Source: Pseudomonadota bacterium (GTDB taxonomy: Bacteria > Pseudomonadota > Alphaproteobacteria > Rhodobacterales > Rhodobacteraceae). Taken from it: a stretch of 64,000 nucleotides of DNA. The notes under the pieces were generated by a model. The model saw nothing but the letters and a program-made list of their open reading frames with translations. It was not told where the DNA came from and did not search any database. Below are positions 54,393 to 63,723 of this stretch, in pieces. Each line of letters starts with the position of its first letter. Position 1 is the stretch's first letter. A program made the position numbers and the translations under genes. The stretch covers positions 124,001-188,000 of the forward strand of contig JAIUPD010000003.1 in assembly GCA_020161615.1 (NCBI GenBank), read 5' to 3'.

Positions 54393-54797
54393 ATGAGCAA
54401 ATACCACCCCCTCGACGTGCGCCATCCCTCGAACCGGGACCTCACGCGCCGCGATTACCTGCTGGATCCGGCGCCCGTGCGCAGTGCCGCCCCCACCCCC
54501 GCGCGCGCCACCGCCGCCCGGACGGAAAAGGCCCGACCCGCCGGTATCGCGCAGCCCGCCGCCCCCTGGTCCGACAGCAACACCAATCGCCGCGCGGCGA
54601 CCCAGACTGCCGCCAGCAATGTGCCGGCCACCCGCCGCGTCGAAAGCGGGCTTGGCGCGCTGATGGGCTTCCTGCGCTCGCTGATCATCATCGGCATCGT
54701 GCTGATCGTTCTGGCGCAGCAGACCGATCTTCTCGATCCGGTGATCTTCCAGCTTCGCGTCTGGGCCCTGGAGATGGGGTTCCGCCTGCCCTTCTGA
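54393..54797 (+). CDS. small membrane protein of unknown function
   Basis: A 134-residue protein. Residues 1-85 are polar, rich in Ala, Pro, Arg and Thr and probably disordered; one membrane helix follows (about 96-113, SLIIIGIVLIVLAQQ) and a short C-terminal tail. I recognise no domain. The ATG at 54393 is chosen over one at 54309 because the segment between is non-conserved in style and rich in Cys/Pro. Confidence 0.65.
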   Translation: MSKYHPLDVRHPSNRDLTRRDYLLDPAPVRSAAPTPARATAARTEKARPAGIAQPAAPWSDSNTNRRAATQTAASNVPATRRVESGLGALMGFLRSLIIIGIVLIVLAQQTDLLDPVIFQLRVWALEMGFRLPF

Positions 54798-54822
54798 CCC
54801 GTCCGCCCCTGCAACAAGTGTA

Positions 54823-54843
54823 CTGAAATTGTAAAGATTTCAG
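54823..54843. promoter_or_regulatory. AT-rich palindrome upstream of a hypothetical gene
   Basis: CTGAAAT-TGTAAAG-ATTTCAG: perfect 7-bp arms with a 7-base centre, about 70 bp before the next start codon. Its A+T richness stands out. It could be an operator or a weak hairpin. Confidence 0.35.
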
Positions 54844-54915
54844 AGGGGAAGCAGGGGGCACTTCCTGCTATGTTTCCGCCTGCGCCCCAGCCTGGCGCCG
54901 CGGGGAAAGGGTAGC

Positions 54916-55755
54916 ATGCGCAAGGGAACAGGGATTGCCGGGGCGACCATGCTTTTCGGGCCGCGCGACCAGGCGCCCGATCTCGTGCAGGCCATGCAAT
55001 TCCTCCTCGACGACCTGCGCGGCGAAGGGCGTCGGATCGCCGCGATCAAGCTGACCCCCTCGACCCTGCGGCTGCGCAGCGACCCCTATGAGCTGGTCCT
55101 TACCCTGGCCGAGGCGCCGCTGCCCCTGAGCGCGATGCAGGGTCTCCTGCGTCCGCCGATGGGCGATGCGCCGGATTTCGCCCGGGTGCATCTGGGACGG
55201 ACGCTGCGCATCCATCGCCACGCCATGGGCTTCCTGCTGCGCCGCCGCGGCGCGCCGATCCTCGACCTGGACGAGGCGATGCGGACCCTCGCCGAAGAGG
55301 GCCGCTTCTGCCTGCTGCCGGTGATCGAGGCCACCGGACCCTCGATGCTGGTCTGGCAACCAGGGGGGCTGGTGCTGACGGCCGAGGAATTCCGCCGCGC
55401 CGGGGCCGACCTGCTGCTGCAACCGGGCGACGCCTCGGTGCCGCTGACCCCACCCCGGACCGAGAGGCTGGCCCTGCCGCGGCCCGGCGCCAGGACAGTG
55501 ATAGCCGAGTCCCCGCCCGGCACCACCCCCGCCACCCGCCAGGACCGCGCCGCGGCGGCGAGCCTCGGCCGCCTCTTCGGCCGCAGTGCGCCCCCGGCCC
55601 GTGCCCCCCTCCTGCCCCGCCTCGACCGCGCATCCGACCGGGTGAACGCCGCCCTGCGCGACAAGGCGCCGGAGCCCGGATCCCCCGCCCGGCAGGCCGC
55701 CTCCTTCTGGGGCGCCGTCCTGCCCGCCCTCACGGGCCTCGGCGGTGCTTCCTGA
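54916..55755 (+). CDS. conserved hypothetical protein
   Basis: A 279-residue soluble protein with no recognised domain. The N-terminal part (to about 170) looks folded: FGPRDQAPDLVQAMQFLLDDLRGEGRRIAAIKLTPSTLRLRSDPYELVLTL and DFARVHLGRTLRIHRHAMGFLLRRRG. The C-terminal 100 residues are Pro/Arg/Ala-rich and probably flexible. The style is that of Rhodobacteraceae-specific proteins. Composite repeat copy E begins about 20 bp after the stop. Confidence 0.65.
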   Translation: MRKGTGIAGATMLFGPRDQAPDLVQAMQFLLDDLRGEGRRIAAIKLTPSTLRLRSDPYELVLTLAEAPLPLSAMQGLLRPPMGDAPDFARVHLGRTLRIHRHAMGFLLRRRGAPILDLDEAMRTLAEEGRFCLLPVIEATGPSMLVWQPGGLVLTAEEFRRAGADLLLQPGDASVPLTPPRTERLALPRPGARTVIAESPPGTTPATRQDRAAAASLGRLFGRSAPPARAPLLPRLDRASDRVNAALRDKAPEPGSPARQAASFWGAVLPALTGLGGAS

Positions 55756-55774
55756 AAGCGCCGCGCGCAGCCGC

Positions 55775-55912
55775 GACAGGAGGAGAGGTTTCGCCCTCGG
55801 TGCCCGCTGACGCGGGCGCCTCGGGCGACCAACGGCGCGGCAAGGCCGCGCCGAAGAAAGGGGGCCCGAGGGTCCCCTTGAGCGGGGGGGTGAGCGGCGT
55901 CTCGGAAACGCG
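55775..55912. repeat. composite 3'-end repeat, copy E
   Basis: Orientation as for a plus-strand gene end: AGGTTTCGCCCTCGG, CCCGC...GCGGGCGCCTCGGGCGACC, GGCGCGGCAAGGCCGCGCC hairpin, GGGGGCCCGAGGGTCCCCTT hairpin-like block and GGGGGGGTGAGC. The ATATTTGAAGCGCAAAG tail is missing or unrecognisable. The remaining bases up to the dddP stop at 55974 show no gene. Confidence 0.6.
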
Positions 55913-55973
55913 CCAGTGGCGCGGCCGGGAGTCGAGGGGGCCGGCGCCCCGCCTTTGCCCGGCCCCTGCGCGC

Positions 55974-57308
55974 TCACCCCAGCAGCGCAGGATCGAACGG
56001 ATACCGCGTCAGGTTCTCGTACCCCGTCTCGGTGATCAGCACCTGTTCCTCGAGCTTGATCGAGAAATCCCCGCCTTCGGGCGAGACCAGCGCCTCGACG
56101 CAGAGCACCATGCCGGGCTCCAGCACCGCGTCGAAGGCCCCGGGCACCCAGCCATCGGGATAGGGCACATAGGGCCATTCGTCGCACAGCCCCACACCAT
56201 GCATCTTGCAGGAATATTTCTGCGCCCAGTATTCCGGCGCCAATTGATGACCGCTCCGCACCAATTCCTCGATCGCGACACCGGGTTTCAGCATCGCCAT
56301 ATTGGTGCGGATATGGTCCATCGCGTGATGCATGGCCGAGACCATGGCGTTGGTCGGCCGCCCCTCGCCCACCCACCAGGTGCGGCTGATGTCGATGCAG
56401 ATGCCGTAGCAGCCGATCAGGTCGGTATCGAAGGCGACGATTTCGTCGGGCTGGATGATCCGCGGGCCGCATTCCTGAAACCAGGGGTTGGTCCGGGGCC
56501 CCGAGGCCAGAAGCCGCGTCTCGATCCATTCGCCGCCGCGGCGGATGTTGCCGCGGTGCAACTCGGCCCAGACGTCGTCCTCGCTGACCCCGCCCTTCGG
56601 GATCTCGGCCCGGGCGAAAGCCTCCATCTCGGCCATCGCCGCCTCGCAGGCATGGTGGGCGCAGCGCATGGCCAGAATCTCGTCAGGGCCCTTCACGGCG
56701 CGGGTGCGCTCGGTCACCTCCTCGCCCTCCAGCACCTCGAAACCCGCCCGTTCCAGCGCCCTGAGCCCCGCGACCATGATCTTGTCGACCGCGAGCCTCC
56801 GGTTTGCCCCGGCATGGGCCCGCATCACCTCCTCGACCTGACCGGCGAAGCCAAGCGCCGCGTCCTCGCCCTTGTCCCCGGTCACCGCGTAAAAGAACGA
56901 GGCACCGTGCCGAAGTTCCGCCACCAGCGGGTTGAAGGTCACGAGGAACGGCGATTGCTTGTATTCCCAGACCACCATATGCCCGTCGGCGCAGACCAGA
57001 CAGGCGCGGAACGGGTTGTGGCTGTTCCAGAGCTGCATGTTGGTCGTGTCGGTCGCGTAACGGATGTTCAGCGGGTCGAAGAGCAGCAGGCCCCCCATGT
57101 CGCGCGCCTGCAGCGCCGCCACCAGCCGGTCCAGCCGATAGCGCCGCATCCGCGCCAGATCCGGCAGCGCCAGCCCCGCCGCCTGCCATTCGCGGAAGGC
57201 CAGCTGCGTCGGCCCGATCTCGACCCGGTCGTTGTCGTTGGGGCTGCCGTCGCCCAGGGTCGCGCCGCGCGCGGGGTCGATCTTGCGCCGGTCTCGGTAG
57301 TGGTCCAT
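55974..57308 (-). CDS. dddP: DMSP lyase DddP (M24 metallopeptidase fold)
   Basis: A 444-residue enzyme that cleaves dimethylsulfoniopropionate to dimethyl sulfide and a C3 product. The N-terminus KIDPARGATLGDGSPNDNDRVEIGPTQLAF is distinctive for DddP. Metal and catalytic residues of the family are visible: the Asp pair in VAFDTDLIG, the Asp in IDISRTWW, His and the catalytic Asp six residues later in MHGVGLCDEWP, Glu in CVEAL and Glu in IKLEEQV. Creatinase-like substrate motifs are replaced accordingly. It is divergent from the DUF3445 gene. The protein acts in the cytoplasm and needs DMSP import by genes not seen here. Confidence 0.95.
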   Translation of the reverse strand: MDHYRDRRKIDPARGATLGDGSPNDNDRVEIGPTQLAFREWQAAGLALPDLARMRRYRLDRLVAALQARDMGGLLLFDPLNIRYATDTTNMQLWNSHNPFRACLVCADGHMVVWEYKQSPFLVTFNPLVAELRHGASFFYAVTGDKGEDAALGFAGQVEEVMRAHAGANRRLAVDKIMVAGLRALERAGFEVLEGEEVTERTRAVKGPDEILAMRCAHHACEAAMAEMEAFARAEIPKGGVSEDDVWAELHRGNIRRGGEWIETRLLASGPRTNPWFQECGPRIIQPDEIVAFDTDLIGCYGICIDISRTWWVGEGRPTNAMVSAMHHAMDHIRTNMAMLKPGVAIEELVRSGHQLAPEYWAQKYSCKMHGVGLCDEWPYVPYPDGWVPGAFDAVLEPGMVLCVEALVSPEGGDFSIKLEEQVLITETGYENLTRYPFDPALLG

Positions 57309-57388
57309 CGTCGCGCCTCCTGTCCCCGGAAGCCTCGCGCGGGGGCCGTGGCAGGTCTGGCCTGAACGCGACCCGGAGCCCCGATCCC

Positions 57389-58165
57389 ATGGCGATTTTG
57401 CACGATGCCCTGCCCTTCAAGGTCTGGAGGGACCCGCGCCTGAGCCGCCTGCCCGGCATCCTGCCCATGGACCCGGCGGATTGGCTGCGGGTGGACGAGG
57501 CCTATGCCGGGCAGATGGCCGAACGCGTGCGGCTGATCGCCAGCGATCCCGGGGCGGTGATCGGCGCGATCCCCGGCTCGGAACCCGCGGTCGCGGAGCT
57601 GGCCGAGGCGGTCGAGGCCCGGCTGCCCGCGCTGGGCTTCACCCGCGAGGGCGCGGCCTGGCGCTGCCCGGACGGGCGGCTGGTGGCGGATGGCGGGCCG
57701 GCGCTGGCCCGGCTGGGGCAGCTGGTGCAGGAGGATCTCTGCGTGATGGAAGCCGGGCCCGAGGGTCAGCACGTCCTCACCGCCGCCGTCCTCTGCTTCC
57801 CCGCCAGCTGGAGCCTCGCCGAAAAGCTCGGCCGCGGCCTGCCCGGCATCCACCGCCCGGTTTCGGTCTATGACGAGGGGCTCGCCGCCCGCGTGCAACG
57901 CCTCTTCGACGCCATCCGGGTCGAGCAACCGCTCTGGCGGGCGAATGTGCTGGATTACGTCGATCCCTCGCTCTATCAGCCGCGCACCGAGGCGAACCGG
58001 CGGGCGAAGCCCGAAGGCCGCCGCGGCTTCATCCGCAGCGAACGTCAGGGGCTGATGCGGCTGCCCCGGACGCAGGCGGTGATCTTCTCGATCCACACCT
58101 ATGTCGTGGCGCGCGAGACCCTGACGGCCGAGGAAGAGGCGGCCTTTTCGGCCCGGCCAAGGTAG
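57389..58165 (+). CDS. DUF3445, haem-dependent oxidative N-demethylase-like protein
   Basis: A 258-residue protein of the DUF3445 family: PLDPADWLRVDEAYAGQMAERVRLI-like start (PMDPADWLRVDE), CFPASWSLAEKLGRGLPGIHRPVSVYDE in the middle, and EQPLWRANVLDYVDPSLYQP. The family includes the haem- and PAS-fold subunit of an oxidative N-demethylase (HODM) acting on dimethylamine. Activity of a stand-alone copy is uncertain. It is divergent from dddP across 80 bp and may share its promoter region. Confidence 0.8.
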   Translation: MAILHDALPFKVWRDPRLSRLPGILPMDPADWLRVDEAYAGQMAERVRLIASDPGAVIGAIPGSEPAVAELAEAVEARLPALGFTREGAAWRCPDGRLVADGGPALARLGQLVQEDLCVMEAGPEGQHVLTAAVLCFPASWSLAEKLGRGLPGIHRPVSVYDEGLAARVQRLFDAIRVEQPLWRANVLDYVDPSLYQPRTEANRRAKPEGRRGFIRSERQGLMRLPRTQAVIFSIHTYVVARETLTAEEEAAFSARPR

Positions 58166-58189
58166 GGAACGGAGTCATGCGGGGGGCCG

Positions 58190-58474
58190 CCGCCCCCAGA
58201 GACCGCAAAGGGCGGGGGGCTGCCGCCCCCCGCACCCCCTGCCCAAAGGGGGGCACGCCCCCCTTTGGAAACCCCGTGGATATTTGTAGCGCAAAGATGA
58301 AGATTAAGAGGGCGTTACGCCGACTTCTTTGCGCGACAAATATCCTCGGGGGGTGAATTGGCCGTCAGGCCAAGAGGGGGGCAGAAAGCCCCCCTTCTTC
58401 GGCGCCGCGGAACGCGGCGCCGCTGGTCGCCCGAGGCGCCCGCGGCAGCGGGCAACGAGGGCGAAACCCCTCGC
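58190..58474. repeat. head-to-head pair of composite 3'-end repeats, copies F1 and F2
   Basis: Fills the gap between convergent DUF3445 and RND genes; no gene is present. F1 (58190-58305): GGGGGGCTGCCGCCCCCC and AAAGGGGGGC...GCCCCCCTTT hairpins, then GTGGATATTTGTAGCGCAAAG. F2 (58322-58474, reverse): TTTGCGCGACAAATATCC, GGGGGGCAGAAAGCCCCCC, GGCGCCGCGGAACGCGGCGCC, GGTCGCCCGAGGCGCCCGC and CGAGGGCGAAACCCCT ending at the RND stop codon. Confidence 0.75.
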
Positions 58475-61400
58475 CTATTCCGCCGCGTGGCGGGGCGTGC
58501 CGGGGACGCCGCGGGCCGGCGTTTCGGGGCGTTTCTCGGGGGTTTGCGCGGGCGGGACGGGGGCGCCATTCGGGTCCCAGATGATCTCGGCATGGCGCAC
58601 GCGGCCGGTTCGGCGCCTGAGCTTCTCGTCCGCCAGCGCGCGTCCGCCGGCCCTGGCGCGCAGGAAGGGCAGCACCGCCGCGAAGAAGGCCTCGACCCAG
58701 ACCCGGACCGCCAGCAGGGCCGGCGTCAGCACCAGCGTCAGCACGGTCGAGACGCCCAGCCCGAAGACCACCGCCGTCGCCAGGGGCTTCCACCACATCG
58801 AGGTCGGGCTGTCGATCGTATAGCCGCCATTCACAAAATCGATGGAGAGCCCCAGCATCATCGGCGCCAGGCCGGCGATGGTCGTGATCGTGGTCAGCAG
58901 CACCGGCCGTAGCCGCTGCTCGGCGGTGCGCACGATGGCGTCGAGCCGCGGCATGTAGCGGACGAATTCCTGATAGGTGTCAATGAGCACGATGTTGTTG
59001 TTCACCACGATTCCGGCCAGGGCCACCACGCCCGTCCCGGTCATGATCATCGAGAAGCTCTGCCCCATCACCAGCATGCCGATCAGCACCCCGGCCGTGG
59101 ACAGCACCACCGCCAGCAGCACCAGCACGGCGTTGTAGAAACTGTTGAACTGCGCCAGCAGGATGATGAACATCAGCCCCAGCGCCGCGCCGAAGGCGAC
59201 GCCCAGGAAGGCGCCGGTTTCTTCCTGATCCTGCTGCTCGCCGGTCCATTGCCAGTTGACGCCATCGGGCAACGGCACCTCGGCCTCGAGCCATTGGGTC
59301 AGCGCCGCGATCCGTTCCGAGGGCGTGACCGGCACCAGATGCTGACCGGCGTCGGTGATCTCGGCCCGGGCCGCCCGCGCGGCCTGCGCCTCGGCCGAGC
59401 CCGCGGGATGCAGCCGCGGATCGACCAGCGCCGCCGGGACCAGGCGCAGGCTCTGCCCTTCGGCATCGACCACGCTCAGCATGTCGGGCGCGGCATCGGC
59501 CTTGACGTCGAAATAGCGCTCTTCGCCGTAGCGGTCGATGGTGCCGCGCAGCGCGACCGGCGCGCGGGTCACGAAATTGGACAGGGGCACCAGCCCGCGC
59601 GCCGTCGGCACGCGCAGCGTGTCCAGCGTCGCCAGCAGCCGGTCTTCCTCGGGCAGGCGGACGCGGATCTCGATCTCCTCGTCCGAACTCTCGACCCGCA
59701 TCGTGTCCAGCATGATGCCGCGCGTGACCAGTTGCACCATGCCGCCCACCGTCGCCACATCGGCGCCGAACCGGCCGGCCATCGCCGTATCGACGCGGAT
59801 CTCCCAGTCGATCCCGGGCAAGGGGCGGCTGTCCTCGATGCCGGTGATGCCGCCGATCTCGCGCATGCGGGCCTGCACGATTTCGACCGCCTCGCCCAGC
59901 TCGTCGAAATCCTGCCCCGTCAGCCGCAAATGGATCGGCTTGGCCGAGGCCGGGCCGCCCGACATGATCATGTATTCGGTATAGATCCCGGGGATCTGCC
60001 GGAAGCGCGCCTCCATCCGGTCCAGGATCGCCTGGCCCAGCATCTCGGGATTGCCGTCGCGCTCGTCCCAGTTCAGCAGCTCGAACTGGATCTGGCCAAT
60101 GGCGTCGCGGGGCGCCTGGCCGCCGCCGGTGTTGGAGTTGAGCCCGCCCGAGCCGCCGAAGGCAAAGCTCGCGGCGACGCCCGGCTCCTCAAGCACGATG
60201 GCCTCGACCTGCGCCAGCATCGCGTCCTTCTCGGCCAGCGACAGGTTGCCCCGGGCGCGGACATAGACGATGCCCTGCTCGGGCTCGGTCTCGACGAAGA
60301 AATCGACGCCGTAATTGTTCTCGCCGTAATAGGCGAAGACCTGCCAGACGGCGAAGACGATCGCCGCCGTCGCGACGAAGGGCATGACGAAATTGCCGAC
60401 GATCAGCTTGGTGAACCAGCCGAACAGCGTGTGGCGATAGGTGGCGTCGACGGGTTTCGGCCGGGCGCGCGGCTTCAGCGCGTTCAGCGTGATCGACACA
60501 CCTGCCGCGCCCAGCGCCATGGCCAGCGCGCCGGGCACCACGGCCAGGACGCCCATGGCCAGCCGCGCGGCCGGGTCGGGGAACAGCACCGCCGGGTTCA
60601 GCATCGCCACCACCCCGCCCGCCAGAAGCGCCAGCGCCACCAGCAGGACGGGCAGACGCGCCAGCCAGGGCAGCCGCCGCAATCCCTGCGCGATCTGCTC
60701 GAAACGCCGGGCGATGCGGCCGGTGACGCCGCCCAGAACCGGCAGATAGATCAGCGCCACGATCAGCGACGAGGCCAGCACGAAGATCAGCGTGACCGGC
60801 AGCATGCCCATGAACTCGCCCGCCACGCCCGGCCAGAACAGCATCGGCAGGAAGGCGCAGAGCGTGGTCGCGGTCGAGGAGACGACCGGCCAGAACATCC
60901 GTTTCGCCGCCGTGGTATAGGCGGCCATCGGCCCCTTGCCCTCGGCGATCTGCTTGTCGGCGTATTCGGCAACCACGATGGCGCCGTCGACCAGCATCCC
61001 CACGGCCAGGATCAGGCCGAACATGACGATGTTCGAGATCGTCACCCCCATGATCCCCAGCAGGATGAAGGACAACAGGAACGAGGAGGGGATCGAGAAG
61101 CCGACCAGCAGCGCCGTGCGGGTGCCGAGCGAGGCGAGAACCACGATCATTACCAGGGCAATGGCCGTCAGCACCGACCCTTCGAGCTGGGCGATCATCG
61201 AGGCGACCTGATAGCTGCGGTCCAGCGCCGGCGTCACATGGATCGTCTGCTGCAGCGCCTCGGGCCAGGTGGCAACCTCGGCGTCGATGGCCGCGCGCAC
61301 CGCGGCCACGGTGTCGATCAGGTTGAAGCCCTTGCGCTTGACCACCTGCAGGGCCAGCGTCGGCTCGCCGTTGAAGCGCGCGGTGCCCTCGCGGTCCTGA

Positions 61401-62191
61401 AAGGTCATGTGGATCGTGGCTAGGTCGCCCAGCGTCACCGTGCGGTCGCCATTCACCTTGATCGGCAGATCGTAGATGTCCTGCACATCCTCGAAGGACC
61501 CCGGCAGCGACAGCGAGAAGCGACCGCTTTCGTTCTCGATCTCGCCCGCCGCGACCAGCTGGTTGTTCATCGTCACGGCGTTGATCAGCTCGCCGGCGCT
61601 GACGTTGTAGGCTTCCAGCCGCAAGGGGTCGATCACCACCTCGACCATTTCCTCGCGCGTGCCCGCCACCTCGGCGCTGAGAACCGCATCCACCCCTTCG
61701 ATGGCGCGCTGCAGATCGGTCGCGGCGTGCATCAGCGTGCGTTCGGGCACATCGCCCGCCACGGCCACGATGACGATGGGGAACTGGCTGAAATTGAACT
61801 CGTTGATCGTGTAGCTATCGGCGCCTTCGGGGAAATTCGCCGCCGCGCGGCTCATCCGGTCGCGCACATCGGCAATGGTCGCGTTCTTGTCCCAGTCGAA
61901 TTCGAACTCCAGCACGACCGAGGCATAGCCCTGGTATGCCGTCGCCGTCATGTCGGTGAGCCCCGTCAGGCCCGAAAGCTCCTGCTCCATCGGCCGGACC
62001 AGCAAGGTCTCGGAATCGCTGGCGGAAATGCCCTGGAACGGGACCGAGATGAAGAGGGCGGGCACCTCGATGTCGGGCTCGCCCTCCTTGGGCAGGCCGA
62101 CATAGGCCATGAGCCCCGCGGCCAGCGTCAGGACCACGAAGGCCAGAACCATGCGGGCGCGGGCGGCGGCCCAGTCGATCATGCCCGACAT
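58475..62191 (-). CDS. RND family efflux transporter permease
   Basis: A 1238-residue inner-membrane pump of the AcrB/HAE superfamily. It has the typical twelve-helix layout with two large periplasmic loops. In helix 4 the proton-relay motif is GMLVDGAIVVAEYADKQ, with one Asp where AcrB has two. Length is greater than usual because of extra hydrophobic and linker sequence at about residues 500-590 and a C-terminal tail of about 60 charged and Pro-rich residues. It starts 4 bp after the fusion-protein gene; an outer-membrane TolC-type partner is not encoded here. Confidence 0.92.
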   Translation of the reverse strand: MSGMIDWAAARARMVLAFVVLTLAAGLMAYVGLPKEGEPDIEVPALFISVPFQGISASDSETLLVRPMEQELSGLTGLTDMTATAYQGYASVVLEFEFDWDKNATIADVRDRMSRAAANFPEGADSYTINEFNFSQFPIVIVAVAGDVPERTLMHAATDLQRAIEGVDAVLSAEVAGTREEMVEVVIDPLRLEAYNVSAGELINAVTMNNQLVAAGEIENESGRFSLSLPGSFEDVQDIYDLPIKVNGDRTVTLGDLATIHMTFQDREGTARFNGEPTLALQVVKRKGFNLIDTVAAVRAAIDAEVATWPEALQQTIHVTPALDRSYQVASMIAQLEGSVLTAIALVMIVVLASLGTRTALLVGFSIPSSFLLSFILLGIMGVTISNIVMFGLILAVGMLVDGAIVVAEYADKQIAEGKGPMAAYTTAAKRMFWPVVSSTATTLCAFLPMLFWPGVAGEFMGMLPVTLIFVLASSLIVALIYLPVLGGVTGRIARRFEQIAQGLRRLPWLARLPVLLVALALLAGGVVAMLNPAVLFPDPAARLAMGVLAVVPGALAMALGAAGVSITLNALKPRARPKPVDATYRHTLFGWFTKLIVGNFVMPFVATAAIVFAVWQVFAYYGENNYGVDFFVETEPEQGIVYVRARGNLSLAEKDAMLAQVEAIVLEEPGVAASFAFGGSGGLNSNTGGGQAPRDAIGQIQFELLNWDERDGNPEMLGQAILDRMEARFRQIPGIYTEYMIMSGGPASAKPIHLRLTGQDFDELGEAVEIVQARMREIGGITGIEDSRPLPGIDWEIRVDTAMAGRFGADVATVGGMVQLVTRGIMLDTMRVESSDEEIEIRVRLPEEDRLLATLDTLRVPTARGLVPLSNFVTRAPVALRGTIDRYGEERYFDVKADAAPDMLSVVDAEGQSLRLVPAALVDPRLHPAGSAEAQAARAARAEITDAGQHLVPVTPSERIAALTQWLEAEVPLPDGVNWQWTGEQQDQEETGAFLGVAFGAALGLMFIILLAQFNSFYNAVLVLLAVVLSTAGVLIGMLVMGQSFSMIMTGTGVVALAGIVVNNNIVLIDTYQEFVRYMPRLDAIVRTAEQRLRPVLLTTITTIAGLAPMMLGLSIDFVNGGYTIDSPTSMWWKPLATAVVFGLGVSTVLTLVLTPALLAVRVWVEAFFAAVLPFLRARAGGRALADEKLRRRTGRVRHAEIIWDPNGAPVPPAQTPEKRPETPARGVPGTPRHAAE

Positions 62192-62195
62192 CGCG

Positions 62196-63344
62196 CTATT
62201 CCTCCCCGCGGCGCGTCACCCGCACCTCGATCCCGTCGGTGACATATTCCTGCCCGACGACGATGACATCGGCCTCGGCCGGAAGACCGTCAACCCAGAA
62301 GCCCTGCGGCGCATCGCGCAGGACGCGCACCGGCTGGAAGAAGGTCCGGTTCTCGGCATCGACCAGCCTGAGGCCCAGCGCGCCCTCGTCGTTGATCGTC
62401 AGGGCCGAGCCCGGCACCAGATGCCCCCGCGTCGCGGTGGCGGCGACCAGCATATCCGCGCTCAGCCCGTCGCGGATGGCGAAATCGGGGTTCGGCACCG
62501 TCACCTCGACGCGAAAGGTCCGGGTCGCGGGATCGGCGGCCCGGGCCAGGAAGGTCACCTGCCCCACCACCCGCTCGCCGTTGGGCAGCTGCGCTCCCGC
62601 CATCGCCCCCACCGCCAGCCGGTCGATCTGCGCCTCGGCGGCGTAGCCCACGATCAGCAGCGGATCGAGCTGGATCACCGTGGCGCAGAGCCCGCCCGCC
62701 TGCATCAGGCTGCCCGTCTCGGCCGGATCGGCCTCGACCAGCCCGGCGAAGGGCGCGGTGATGGTCAGGCGATCAAGCTCGGCCTGTGCCGCCTCCACCC
62801 CGGCATGCGCCGCCTCGACCTGGGCGCGGGCGGCCTCGACTGCGGCCTCGGCGCTGGCGGTGGTGTTCTGGGCGCGGAAACCGCCCTCGGCCAGGCGGGT
62901 CGCGGTGCTGCGGTTCAATTCGGCCTCGGCCAGCCCCGCCTCGGCGCCCGACAGACGCGCCCGCGCCTCGGCCAGCGAGGCTGCGCGGGTGCCGGGATCG
63001 AGTTCGCAGAGCATATCGCCCTCGGCCACCATCGAGCCCCGCGCCAGCGGCGACGAGATCACCAGACCCGAGGTCTGGGCCCGCACCTCGACCGAGCGCG
63101 AGGCGGCGGTCCGCCCGCGCAGCACGATGGCGCTTTCGAGGTCACGCTCGACCAGATGCTCGACGACCACGGCAAAGGGCAGATCCTCGGCCACAGGCGC
63201 GGCCATCGCCGCCCCCGCGAGCGCCGCAGCCTCAACCGGGGCGGGTTCGACACCGGCCCAGGACAGCAACGTCTCGCGCTCCATCACGAACAGGTACAGG
63301 AACACCAGCACCAGCGTGGCGGTAATCAGCGGGACCACTCGCAT
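62196..63344 (-). CDS. RND efflux membrane fusion protein
   Basis: A 382-residue periplasmic adaptor. An N-terminal membrane anchor (VVPLITATLVLVFLYLFVM) is followed by the lipoyl-like domain (VEVRAQTSGLVISSPLARGSMVAEGDMLCELDPG), an Ala/Glu-rich coiled-coil hairpin (about 130-205, with Ala-Glu-Ala repeats), ITAPFAGLVEADPAETGSLMQ and the beta-barrel domains. It links the permease encoded next to an outer-membrane channel. The ATG at 63344 has GGATGGG before it; ATG 63356 is an alternative. Confidence 0.92.
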   Translation of the reverse strand: MRVVPLITATLVLVFLYLFVMERETLLSWAGVEPAPVEAAALAGAAMAAPVAEDLPFAVVVEHLVERDLESAIVLRGRTAASRSVEVRAQTSGLVISSPLARGSMVAEGDMLCELDPGTRAASLAEARARLSGAEAGLAEAELNRSTATRLAEGGFRAQNTTASAEAAVEAARAQVEAAHAGVEAAQAELDRLTITAPFAGLVEADPAETGSLMQAGGLCATVIQLDPLLIVGYAAEAQIDRLAVGAMAGAQLPNGERVVGQVTFLARAADPATRTFRVEVTVPNPDFAIRDGLSADMLVAATATRGHLVPGSALTINDEGALGLRLVDAENRTFFQPVRVLRDAPQGFWVDGLPAEADVIVVGQEYVTDGIEVRVTRRGEE

Positions 63345-63723
63345 GTCTACACCCATCCTTGCCCGGACCATGCCCGGATTTCTCGCGCCGACTGAGGGGT
63401 CGCCCGCTCGGCGCAGACCACGGCGCTCCACGTTCCACGCCTTGGGCGCGCGCGTGCCTTATATAGGCAGGCCATCGCGGGTGGATTACTCCCAGCCCTT
63501 GTTTTTTGCAATCGCGGCGCGCGGCTTGCCGCCACGTCACCCGGCCCCGGGGTTCCGGCGGTTGCCCTCGGGGCAGCCCCGGGGGCCGCTGACGCGAAAA
63601 GCGGCAAACCCACGCGGGGGTGATGGCGGCAGGCTTGGCAGCCCGGCCGGTCCGCGCTAAGAGGGGGGCCAAAGCGCCGCGAGCCCGCCTCGTGGCCGGC
63701 CCAGCAGGACCCGGAGGCGAGAC
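63345..63723. other. 379-bp divergent intergenic region
   Basis: No credible gene is seen. It must hold promoters for the minus-strand RND operon and the plus-strand TPR gene. TTATATAG at 63459-63466 and a T run GTTTTTT near 63500 are the only A+T-rich spots. A GC-rich hairpin (CGGGGCAGCCCCG, 63570-63582) lies in the middle. Confidence 0.5.
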
